A stretch of 7,526 bases of DNA from Phycisphaeraceae bacterium (GCA_028281215.1 JANQKH010000742.1:1-7526), one strand, 5' to 3'. Shown: positions 1-6,194, counted from the stretch's first letter. Made by a program: numbers and translations. Notes: a model not told the origin generated them from the sequence alone.

Positions 1-36
1 TGCCAACAACGTGACCGTCGGAACGAAAAGTCTCAT
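1..36 (-). CDS. Possible start of a divergent exported protein (N-terminus only)
   Basis: On the minus strand an ATG at 36-34 opens a frame that runs off the left edge and gives MRLFVPTVTLLA, which resembles the beginning of a Sec signal peptide: one basic residue followed by a hydrophobic run. A CCGGAG Shine-Dalgarno-like sequence (minus strand, 52 to 47) lies 10 bases before the ATG, and a promoter-like TACAAT box lies further upstream (80 to 75). Only 12 codons are visible, so no function can be given. The rival reading is a plus-strand gene tail in frame 2 ending at TGA 53-55 (last residues SLIGSKLR). The minus-strand reading is preferred because it has a ribosome-binding site and a coherent promoter, but this is a weak call. 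Confidence 0.3.
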   Translation of the reverse strand, partial: MRLFVPTVTLLA

Positions 37-74
37 TGGAAGCAAACTCCGGTGATGAAAATGGATGTGCGGCG

Positions 75-103
75 ATTGTATCGGCCGCATTATGCCGCGT
101 CGA
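75..103 (-). promoter_or_regulatory. Candidate promoter for the leftward gene
   Basis: Read on the minus strand, TCGACG (103 to 98, four of six matches to TTGACA) is followed after 17 bases by TACAAT (80 to 75, five of six matches to TATAAT). It is correctly placed to give a leader of roughly 30 bases before the candidate ATG at 36. The -35 box overlaps the 98-109 palindrome. Based on sequence match only. Confidence 0.3.
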
Positions 104-109
104 TCGACG
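98..109. promoter_or_regulatory. Perfect 12-bp palindrome, candidate operator
   Basis: CGTCGATCGACG is a perfect 12-base palindrome lying near the midpoint between the two outward-facing TACAAT boxes (75-80 on minus, 137-142 on plus). It covers the putative -35 of the leftward promoter. The position suits a regulator controlling both directions. No regulator gene is visible, and a chance palindrome is possible. Confidence 0.25.
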
Positions 110-117
110 GGCAACGT

Positions 118-132
118 GGCGGGCCGCCCGCC
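118..132. promoter_or_regulatory. 15-bp GC-only inverted repeat, candidate operator
   Basis: GGCGGGC, a central C, then GCCCGCC form a perfect inverted repeat ending 4 bases before the plus-strand TACAAT box. As RNA or single-stranded DNA it would fold as a 5-bp all-GC stem with a 5-base loop. Its place just upstream of the -10 candidate suggests a protein-binding site, but this rests on position and symmetry alone. Confidence 0.25.
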
Positions 133-136
133 GTTA

Positions 137-142
137 TACAAT
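137..142 (+). promoter_or_regulatory. Candidate -10 box for the sulfatase cluster
   Basis: TACAAT matches TATAAT at five of six positions and would start transcription about 40 bases before the GTG at 189. No convincing -35 hexamer lies 16-18 bases upstream, so this would be an activated, extended or non-housekeeping promoter, or a false match. Confidence 0.25.
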
Positions 143-176
143 ACCGGCCTACCGTTAAACGATTTTCCTGCATGCT

Positions 177-191
177 GGAGAAACACCGGTG
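177..191 (+). promoter_or_regulatory. Ribosome binding site that fixes a GTG start
   Basis: GGAG at 177-180 is followed by 8 bases and then GTG at 189-191. This supports the GTG over the in-frame ATG at 228, which has no purine-rich sequence before it and would cut off part of the signal peptide. Confidence 0.6.
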
Positions 192-1712
192 CCAAGCACA
201 TGTTCACGCATCTGTCTTTTCATCATCATGGTGATGTTCGCAAGCATCACCAACGTTCCAGCCCATGCGGCGCCGCGCAACGTTGTCCTGTTCGTAACCG
301 ACGATCAATCGCCCGACTTCGGCGCGTATGGCAATCCAGTGATGAAGACGCCGAACCTCGACGCCATCGCCAAAGACGCGACGTTGTTCAACTACGCGTT
401 TTGCACCACGGCTTCATGTTCCGCGAGCCGATCCGTCATCCTTAGCGGGTTGCACAACCATGCGAACGGACAATACGGGCACCAGCATCACTACCACAAG
501 TTCAGCGCGTTCGACAATCTCGTCACGCTGCCGGTGTTGATGGAGGCGGCCGGCTACCGCACGGCGCGTTGCGGCAAGTACCACGTTGCGCCGTCGCCGG
601 TCTATCGTTTTCAGACGACAATCGCCGGCAACTCGCGCAGCCCAGTGCAGATGGCCGACAACTGCAAGGACTTTTTCACAGCCGACGATGACAAGCCGTT
701 TTTCCTTTACATCTGCACAAGCGATCCGCATCGCGGCGGCGGCAAAGCAAAAGATTTGCCATACGCGCCCGACCGCTTTGGCAATCCCGCACCCGGAAAG
801 TCGTACTGGGGCATCAAAGAGGTGGTCTACGATCCGAAGGATGTGATCGTGCCCGGCTTTCTACCCGAAACGCCAACCTGCCGCGCAGAACTGGCACAGT
901 ATTACCAATCGTGTTCGCGCATCGATCAGGGCATCGGGCGCTTGGTCGATGTGCTTAAAGAGGCCGGCAAATGGGACAACACGCTGTTCATCTACATCAG
1001 TGATCACGGCATCGCGATGCCCGGTGCGAAGACAACCGTCTACGAAGGCGGCATGCATTCACCCTGCATCGTGCGTAATCCGTACAACAAGAAACGCGGC
1101 GTGAAAACCAATGCCATGATCAGTTGGGTTGATCTGGCGCCGACCATCCTCGATTTCGCCGGTGCGCTCAACGCCAAAGGTGCTGCGAAGAATGAGGTGC
1201 TCGCAAAAATCGAAAATAAAGGCAACCGTACACAACGCCCCGATCCGCAAACCACGCGTTACATCAAACCGGGTACATTCCACGGCCGATCGTTTCTTTC
1301 CGTGCTTGATACGGAGAACCCCAAAGGTTGGGATGAGGTCAACGCATCGCATACGTTCCATGAGATTCAGATGTATTACCCCATGCGCGTCGTGCGCGAA
1401 CGGCGGTACAAACTCATCTGGAACATCGCCCATCCATTGCCGTTCCCGTTTGCGTCTGACCTTTGGGCTGCGCCGACCTGGCAGGCGCAGTGGAAACAAG
1501 GTAAAGGTGCGCCGTACGGCGCCAAAACCGTGGGCAATTACGTGCAGCGGCCGGAGTTTGAACTCTATGACCTGAAAAACGACCCACACGAAGGAAAAAA
1601 TCTTGCTTCCGATCCGCAACATCAGCAGACCCTGGAGCGTTTGAAGAAAAAGCTTAAAGCGTTTCAGCAGCGGACGAATGATCCGTGGATCATGAAGTGG
1701 AATTATGAGTAA
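189..1712 (+). CDS. Exported type I sulfatase, heparan N-sulfatase (SGSH)-like
   Basis: 507 residues from a GTG start with a good SD; human SGSH has 502. Residues 1-28 form a Sec signal peptide (hydrophobic core 9-20, AHA cleavage site). S1 sulfatase residues visible: D38-D39 metal ligands, formylglycine motif C77-S-A-S-R81, K130 and H132, H181 in a DPHR stretch, D272-H273, and K281. Similarity to human N-sulfoglucosamine sulfohydrolase runs end to end by recall: GLxxHxNGxYG after the motif, LPxLxxxAGxRT, a GKxHVxPxxVYxF-like stretch (129-141), HExxMxYPMR (391-400), a PFPF stretch, and NDPW near the C-terminus. That enzyme removes the N-sulfate from terminal glucosamine of heparan sulfate. 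Sulfamidase activity here is inferred from this resemblance. The motif has Ala rather than Pro at its third position, which is allowed in the family, and His replaces the Asn found in human SGSH after the metal-binding Asp. It must be matured by a formylglycine-generating enzyme, not encoded here. First gene of the cluster. Confidence 0.93.
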   Translation: MPSTCSRICLFIIMVMFASITNVPAHAAPRNVVLFVTDDQSPDFGAYGNPVMKTPNLDAIAKDATLFNYAFCTTASCSASRSVILSGLHNHANGQYGHQHHYHKFSAFDNLVTLPVLMEAAGYRTARCGKYHVAPSPVYRFQTTIAGNSRSPVQMADNCKDFFTADDDKPFFLYICTSDPHRGGGKAKDLPYAPDRFGNPAPGKSYWGIKEVVYDPKDVIVPGFLPETPTCRAELAQYYQSCSRIDQGIGRLVDVLKEAGKWDNTLFIYISDHGIAMPGAKTTVYEGGMHSPCIVRNPYNKKRGVKTNAMISWVDLAPTILDFAGALNAKGAAKNEVLAKIENKGNRTQRPDPQTTRYIKPGTFHGRSFLSVLDTENPKGWDEVNASHTFHEIQMYYPMRVVRERRYKLIWNIAHPLPFPFASDLWAAPTWQAQWKQGKGAPYGAKTVGNYVQRPEFELYDLKNDPHEGKNLASDPQHQQTLERLKKKLKAFQQRTNDPWIMKWNYE

Positions 1713-1717
1713 GGTGG

Positions 1718-1758
1718 ATCGCGTCGTAAGCGATGCGGATAAGTGGATGCGAATCCAC
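1718..1758 (+). other. Two small hairpins between sulfatase genes 1 and 2
   Basis: The 77-base gap holds two tandem inverted repeats. ATCGC (1718-1722) pairs with GCGAT (1730-1734) across a 7-base loop. GTGGAT (1743-1748) pairs with ATCCAC (1753-1758) around GCGA, a GNRA-type tetraloop. No T-run follows either, so they do not look like intrinsic terminators. They could be mRNA stability or processing elements in a polycistronic transcript. Function is inferred only. Confidence 0.4.
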
Positions 1759-1775
1759 AAGTGATTCAATAAACG

Positions 1776-1792
1776 AAGAAAGGTTCAAGATG
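1776..1792 (+). promoter_or_regulatory. Ribosome binding site that fixes the start of gene 2
   Basis: AAGAAAGG at 1776-1783 lies 6 bases before ATG 1790-1792. This start places a clean signal peptide at the N-terminus. The frame is open further upstream to an ATG at 1733, but that version would put 19 polar residues (with the GTGGAT hairpin inside the coding sequence) before the signal peptide. Confidence 0.6.
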
Positions 1793-3862
1793 CAACGTAA
1801 TTTCCAACTCATCGCCGCGTGCGTCGTGCTTCTGTCGATCACTGCCGCGTACGCCAAGCGGCCGAACATTGTCTTCATTTTCACTGACGATCACGCCGCG
1901 CACGCGATCAGTGCATATGGCTCCAAGGTGAACAAGACGCCGAACATTGATCGCATTGCCAACGCCGGTATGCGATTCGACAACTGCCTGGTGACCAATT
2001 CGATTTGCGGGCCGAGCCGAGCGTGCATTCTGACCGGCAAGTATTCCCATGTGAATGGGTTCTATCGCAACGGCAATCGCTTCGACGGTGAACAATGGAA
2101 CTTCGCCAAATCATTGCAGAAAGCCGGCTACCAGACTGCCATGATCGGCAAGTGGCACCTGTCCAGCGATCCGACCGGCTTCGATTATTGGGAAGTGCTC
2201 TACGGACAGGGGCCTTATTACAACCCACCGATGAAAAAGAACGGCGAACGCGTCACCTACACCGGTTACACGACGGAGATCATCACCGACCGCACGCTCG
2301 ACTGGCTCAAAAACATTCGCGACAAGAACAAGCCGTTCATGCTGATGTTTCAGCACAAAGCACCACACCGCAACTGGCAGCCGGGCCCGAAGTACCTGAC
2401 GATGTACGACGACGTGACCATCCCTGAAGCAGAGACGCTGTGGGATGATTACAGCGGCCGAACCCGCGCGGCGAAGAACCAGGCGATGACCATCTCCCGC
2501 CACCTCAACGCCAATGACCTCAAACTCCGTCCGCCTGGCAATCTCACCAAGGAGCAGCTCGCGAAATGGAACGCCGCGTACGAGCCCAAGAACGAAGCGT
2601 ACCGTAAAGCGAAGGAAGCCGGCGAACTCACCGACAAGCAGGATACGCAGTGGAAGTACCAGCGTTATATGAAGGACTATCTCCGCTGCGTTGCAGCGGT
2701 GGACGACAACATCGGCCGCATTCAAAAATACCTCAAAGACACCGGCCTCGATGAAAACACCATTGTCATTTACTCCTCCGATCAGGGTTGGTATCTCGGC
2801 GACCACGGCTGGTACGACAAACGTTGGATGTATGAAGAATCACTAAAGATGCCGTTCGTCATCCAATGGCCAGGCGTCATCGAACCAGGTTCGGTCAACA
2901 AGGACATCATTTCGAACGTCGACTTCGCCGCAACGTTCCTCGACATTGCCGGCGCGAAAAACCCCGGCGACCTGCACGGTCGCAGCATCGTGCCGTTGCT
3001 CAAAGGTAAGACGCCGGCCGACTGGCGCAAGAGTTTCTACTACCACTACTACGAGTTCCCCGGCGCGCACAGCGTCGCCAAACACTACGGCGTGCGCACC
3101 GATCGCTACAAGCTTATTCACTTCTACCAGAACAAAGAGTGGGAGCTGTTTGACCTTCAAAAAGACCCGAACGAATTAAAGAGCGTATACGACGACCCGT
3201 CGTACGCCAAGATTCGCGGCGACCTTGAAAAAGAATTGACACGATTGCAGCAGGTACTCGGCGAAACGGAACCACACAAGCCGGTGCCGGGCGATCCGGG
3301 CACGCGCGGCAAACGGCCGAAGCAATTCAAAAAAGGTAAGAAGAAGGCGTTTTTTCAGGCCGGTCAGGACAAGGCGTTGTCGTTCAACGCCAAGCCGCAG
3401 ACGCCGAGCAATCGGCCGGATCCCGCCGCGCGTCCGCTGGCGATCGGCGCGTGGATCAACCCGGCAAGTGACACCGGCGTCGTCGTCGCGCAAGGCGGGG
3501 CGAGCTACGGCTACGCACTGCACCTGAACAAAGGCCTGCCCACCTTTTCCGTCCGCAACATGGATCAACTCGCGGAAGTGAAAGGCAAGAACGCGCTGTC
3601 CACCAAGGCGTGGGTGCACGTGCTAGGCGTGTTGGACGGCGACCAGAAACTTCGGCTCTACATCGACGGCGAACAGGTCGCCGAAGCGAAGGGCCACGCC
3701 ATCGATCAATCGCCGGCGGACGGTTTGACTGTCGGCGGCGATGCCGGTTCCATCGTCGGCGACTACGCGGAGAACAACCACTTCAAAGGCGACATCCGCG
3801 ACTTGCGCTGCTACGTCGGCGTGTTGTCCGAGAAAGACATCAAGGCTTGGGCGAGCCGGTGA
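1790..3862 (+). CDS. Exported S1 sulfatase, GlcNAc-6-O-sulfatase-like, with C-terminal LamG-like domain
   Basis: 690 residues. Residues 1-22 are a Sec signal peptide (AYA cleavage). The sulfatase domain spans about 24-490: D33-D34, formylglycine motif C73-G-P-S-R77, K121-W-H123, H193 in APHRNW, D331-Q332, and DKRWMYEES with K344. The NSICGPSRACILTGK stretch, APHRNWQPGP, a Lys/Glu-rich insert at about 210-295 and the SDQG to EES block resemble the bacterial N-acetylglucosamine-6-O-sulfatase group typified by Bacteroides BT4656 (SulfAtlas S1_11, from memory). 6-O-desulfation of glucosamine is therefore inferred. A basic, Gly/Pro-rich linker (about 492-520) leads to a LamG/concanavalin-like jelly roll (about 525-690; AIGAWIN, ALSTKAWVHV, LRLYIDGEQVAEA, FKGDIRDLR), an expected glycan-binding module. 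The stop is one base before the ATG of the VOC gene. The sulfatase assignment is firm; the exact substrate is not. Confidence 0.93.
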   Translation: MQRNFQLIAACVVLLSITAAYAKRPNIVFIFTDDHAAHAISAYGSKVNKTPNIDRIANAGMRFDNCLVTNSICGPSRACILTGKYSHVNGFYRNGNRFDGEQWNFAKSLQKAGYQTAMIGKWHLSSDPTGFDYWEVLYGQGPYYNPPMKKNGERVTYTGYTTEIITDRTLDWLKNIRDKNKPFMLMFQHKAPHRNWQPGPKYLTMYDDVTIPEAETLWDDYSGRTRAAKNQAMTISRHLNANDLKLRPPGNLTKEQLAKWNAAYEPKNEAYRKAKEAGELTDKQDTQWKYQRYMKDYLRCVAAVDDNIGRIQKYLKDTGLDENTIVIYSSDQGWYLGDHGWYDKRWMYEESLKMPFVIQWPGVIEPGSVNKDIISNVDFAATFLDIAGAKNPGDLHGRSIVPLLKGKTPADWRKSFYYHYYEFPGAHSVAKHYGVRTDRYKLIHFYQNKEWELFDLQKDPNELKSVYDDPSYAKIRGDLEKELTRLQQVLGETEPHKPVPGDPGTRGKRPKQFKKGKKKAFFQAGQDKALSFNAKPQTPSNRPDPAARPLAIGAWINPASDTGVVVAQGGASYGYALHLNKGLPTFSVRNMDQLAEVKGKNALSTKAWVHVLGVLDGDQKLRLYIDGEQVAEAKGHAIDQSPADGLTVGGDAGSIVGDYAENNHFKGDIRDLRCYVGVLSEKDIKAWASR

Positions 3863-3863
3863 C

Positions 3864-4232
3864 ATGATCGTTGGATTGCACCACGCGCAGATCACGATCC
3901 CTCAAGGCGCTGAGGCGCAAGGCCGCGCCTTTTATTGTGACGTGCTGGATTTGATGGAAGTGGAGAAGCCCGACTGTCTGAAGGCGCGGGGCGGATTTTG
4001 GTTGCAGGTCGGAGATCGGCTCGTACACGTCGGCACCGAAGATGGTGTGGATCGAACACGAACCAAAGCGCACTTGGCGTACGAAGTGAATCAACTGGCT
4101 GAGTGGCGTCAACGTTTGTCGGCAGAAGGGATCGACATCCTTGAAGGCGTTCCCATTCCCGGATTTGACCGGTTTGAGTTTCGAGATCCTTTCGGAAACC
4201 GCGTCGAACTGATCGAACCGCTCGACGCATGA
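3864..4232 (+). CDS. VOC (glyoxalase/dioxygenase-fold) protein
   Basis: 122 residues with no signal peptide, so cytoplasmic. It has the two beta-alpha-beta-beta-beta halves of the vicinal oxygen chelate fold. The first half starts with GLHHAQITIP and contains RAFYCDVLDL. The second starts with KAHLAYEV and ends with FRDPFGNRVELIEPLD. Likely metal ligands are H7, H70 and E115, as in small glyoxalase/fosfomycin-resistance-type proteins. The reaction cannot be read from sequence, because the family includes lyases, epimerases, dioxygenases and resistance proteins. ATG 3864 lies one base after the TGA of the upstream sulfatase, and no strong SD is seen, so translation is probably coupled to it. 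The frame extends further upstream as an open reading frame inside the sulfatase gene (to 3741), but that extension is not VOC-like and is rejected. A cytoplasmic enzyme between two exported sulfatases suggests a role in processing an imported product, or detoxification. Confidence 0.88.
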   Translation: MIVGLHHAQITIPQGAEAQGRAFYCDVLDLMEVEKPDCLKARGGFWLQVGDRLVHVGTEDGVDRTRTKAHLAYEVNQLAEWRQRLSAEGIDILEGVPIPGFDRFEFRDPFGNRVELIEPLDA

Positions 4233-4244
4233 GGCAATGTTCCA

Positions 4245-6176
4245 ATGACAATCAATGTGAAGACTATCGTATGGATGCTGTTGCTCATTGGCGTGCTGGC
4301 TGTGCCGAGTGCGTTGGCGAACGACACCAAGCGTCCCAACTTCGTCATCTTCCTAACTGACGACATGGGCTGGGGTGACGCTGCGTGTTACGGCCATCCA
4401 GTGATCAAAACGCCGAACCTCGATCGCTTCGCCAAGGAAGGGTTGCGTTTTACCAACTGCTACGCGGCATGCTCGGTTTGTTCGCCGTCGCGGTCGGCGA
4501 TCCTCACCGGCCGCACGCCTTACCGCAACGGCGTGTGGCGTTGGATACCGGGCGGCTCGCAATACCACTTGCGTCAAAGCGAAATCACCATCGCCACGTT
4601 GCTGAAAAAGAAAGGCTACGACACCTGCCACGTCGGCAAATGGCACCTCAACGGCAAGTTCAATTCGCCGGAGCAGCCGCAACCGAACGATCACGGTTAC
4701 AACTGGTGGCTCGCTACACAAAACAACGCGGCGCCCTCGCACAAAAACCCGACCAACTTTGTGCGCAACGGCAAACCTGTCGGCAAACTGGAAGGCTTCA
4801 GCGCCGTACTCGTCGCTGACGAAGGCGTCGACTGGCTCAAAAACCATCGCGACAAGGACAAGCCGTTTTTTCTGTCAGTCTGGACGCACGAACCTCACCT
4901 GCCGATCGAGTCCGACCCGAAATATATGAAGCTTTACAGCGACGAAAAAGACGACGGCGTCCGTCAACATCACGGCAACATCACCCAACTCGACGATGCC
5001 TTCGGCCGCGTCCTCAAAGCGCTGGAAGATATCGGCGAAGTCGATAATACCTTCGTGTTTTTCACCAGCGACAACGGCCCGGAAGGCAACGGGGTCAAAG
5101 GCCGCACACGCGGTTCCACCGGCGGTTTGCGCGGCCGAAAACGGTCCACCTTCGAAGGCGGCATCCGCGTACCCGGTGTGTTGCGATGGCCGGCGAAGTT
5201 CAAACAAGTCGGCCTCAAACCAGGCTCGACCTCTGACGAACCCGTCATCGGCTCCGACTTGTTCACCACCCTTTGCGCCATTGTCGACCAGCCGCTGCCA
5301 ACCGATCGCACCATCGACGGCGCGAACATGCTGCCGGCGTTGGAAGGTCAATCGATTCAACGTGATCAACCCCTCTATTGGCGAAACCACTTATCACCCA
5401 AAACGCACAACGTCGCCGTGCGCATCGGTCCCTGGAAGGTCATCGGCAATGACGATCTTTCAAAGTTCGAGCTTTACAACCTCGTCGACGATCCGCAGGA
5501 AAAAACGGAACTGTCCGCCAAGCACCCGAACAAGTTCGCCGAGATGAAAGCGATTCTGATCAAACAGGACAAAGCCGTGCTCGAAGAAGGCCCCGACTGG
5601 TGGAAGAACGACAAACCCCGACGTGGCGGAAATCGGAACAAGGGCAAAGTGAAAGGGCCCAAGTTGGACAAGGGCGTGGACAAAACCGGCAAGTTTGACG
5701 TCGTCAAAGGCGGCGTCGCAACGAAGCACGAACTCGGCGTCCAACTGAAATCCGAAGGCGAAGCCGTAGCCCTGTGGAAACTGGACAAGCCCGTGACCAA
5801 CTGCGTCACCTTCACCACAAGCTATCAAACGACCGTCAACACCAACACCCGCAACGCCTGTCTCGTCTTCGGCGCCAACGATGAGAACGATGACCTGATC
5901 AAAGTCGGCTCCATGATCGGCATGGGGGCACACGGCGTGTTCCAGGGCTCATGGGCCAACGTCGGCAACCTCGGGCAGATCCAGAAAACCTACGATCCCA
6001 ATAAGTTGATTCACATCACCGTCACTTTGGACGTCAAAAAAAGAACCATCGATGCGGTGATCGATGGTTCAAAGATTCAAGCCAAGTTGCCCGACGACGT
6101 GAAGTCGATTACTCACTACGGGTTCTACGTCAAAAACACGGCGTCGGTGTTTCAAGCGGTGAAACTCGAACGGTGA
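4245..6176 (+). CDS. Exported S1 sulfatase, arylsulfatase A/GALNS-like, with C-terminal beta-sandwich domain
   Basis: 643 residues, with GAGG at 4231-4234 ten bases before the ATG. Residues 1-25 are a Sec signal peptide (ALA cleavage). The catalytic domain is about 30-450: D39-D40 in LTDDMGWGD, formylglycine motif C79-S-P-S-R83, K132-W-H134, H218 in HEPH, D276-N277, and K299 in RGRKRSTFEGG, an arrangement typical of arylsulfatase A and N-acetylgalactosamine-6-sulfatase relatives. The sulfate position and sugar are not predictable with confidence. After residue 450 comes a Lys/Arg/Gly-rich linker (454-483), then a beta-rich domain (about 484-643) ending in HYGFYVKNTASVFQAVKLE. It looks like a concanavalin-like or DUF1080-like jelly roll and is distinct from the LamG-like domain of the 1790-3862 gene. 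The gap to the VOC gene is 12 bases, supporting cotranscription. Its 3' end carries, in antisense, the probable terminator of the facing transporter gene. Confidence 0.93.
   Translation: MTINVKTIVWMLLLIGVLAVPSALANDTKRPNFVIFLTDDMGWGDAACYGHPVIKTPNLDRFAKEGLRFTNCYAACSVCSPSRSAILTGRTPYRNGVWRWIPGGSQYHLRQSEITIATLLKKKGYDTCHVGKWHLNGKFNSPEQPQPNDHGYNWWLATQNNAAPSHKNPTNFVRNGKPVGKLEGFSAVLVADEGVDWLKNHRDKDKPFFLSVWTHEPHLPIESDPKYMKLYSDEKDDGVRQHHGNITQLDDAFGRVLKALEDIGEVDNTFVFFTSDNGPEGNGVKGRTRGSTGGLRGRKRSTFEGGIRVPGVLRWPAKFKQVGLKPGSTSDEPVIGSDLFTTLCAIVDQPLPTDRTIDGANMLPALEGQSIQRDQPLYWRNHLSPKTHNVAVRIGPWKVIGNDDLSKFELYNLVDDPQEKTELSAKHPNKFAEMKAILIKQDKAVLEEGPDWWKNDKPRRGGNRNKGKVKGPKLDKGVDKTGKFDVVKGGVATKHELGVQLKSEGEAVALWKLDKPVTNCVTFTTSYQTTVNTNTRNACLVFGANDENDDLIKVGSMIGMGAHGVFQGSWANVGNLGQIQKTYDPNKLIHITVTLDVKKRTIDAVIDGSKIQAKLPDDVKSITHYGFYVKNTASVFQAVKLER
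6036..6070 (-). terminator. Intrinsic terminator of the MFS gene, inside the sulfatase coding region
   Basis: On the minus strand GAACCATCGAT (6070 to 6060) and ATCGATGGTTC (6053 to 6043) form a perfect 11-bp stem around a 6-base loop, followed at once by seven Ts (6042 to 6036). This is the classic Rho-independent layout and lies about 125 bases past the transporter's stop codon. On the plus strand the same bases encode RTIDAVIDGS in the sulfatase's C-terminal domain, and no T-run follows there, so it should act in one direction only. Confidence 0.72.
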
Positions 6177-6194
6177 TCGATCATATTCGTGGCT

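Noticed and set aside
2..55. Possible C-terminal tail of an upstream plus-strand gene (stop TGA 53-55)
   Set aside because: Only 17 codons are visible with no recognisable motif; the minus-strand start with SD and promoter-like boxes explains the region slightly better, though it is not excluded.
69..88. Hairpin with GCGGCGAT and ATCGGCCGC arms (one bulged G, 3-base loop)
   Set aside because: No T-run follows on either strand and it overlaps the better-placed minus-strand -10 candidate, so it was not called a terminator.
1..234. Open frame 1 from the left edge to 234 on the plus strand
   Set aside because: The translation is Arg/His-rich without any recognisable domain, overlaps the well-supported start of the first sulfatase, and has no SD at its internal ATG.
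1059..1769. 236-codon open frame on the minus strand
   Set aside because: It lies opposite the first sulfatase gene, has no recognisable domain, and is explained by codon bias of the sense gene.
1733..1789. N-terminal extension of the second sulfatase to an upstream ATG
   Set aside because: It would place 19 polar residues before the signal peptide; ATG 1790 has its own SD at the right distance.
1790..1855. Lipobox-like IAAC around Cys11 of the second sulfatase
   Set aside because: The Cys comes before most of the hydrophobic core, so the segment reads as a signal peptidase I type with cleavage after AYA near residue 22.
2111..2806. 231-codon open frame on the minus strand
   Set aside because: Antisense shadow of the second sulfatase; a Val/Arg-rich translation with no family resemblance.
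6174..6183. TGATCGATCA palindrome overlapping the stop codon of the third sulfatase
   Set aside because: A 10-base palindrome without loop or T-run cannot serve as an intrinsic terminator and is likely chance; no plus-strand terminator was found near the cluster's end.
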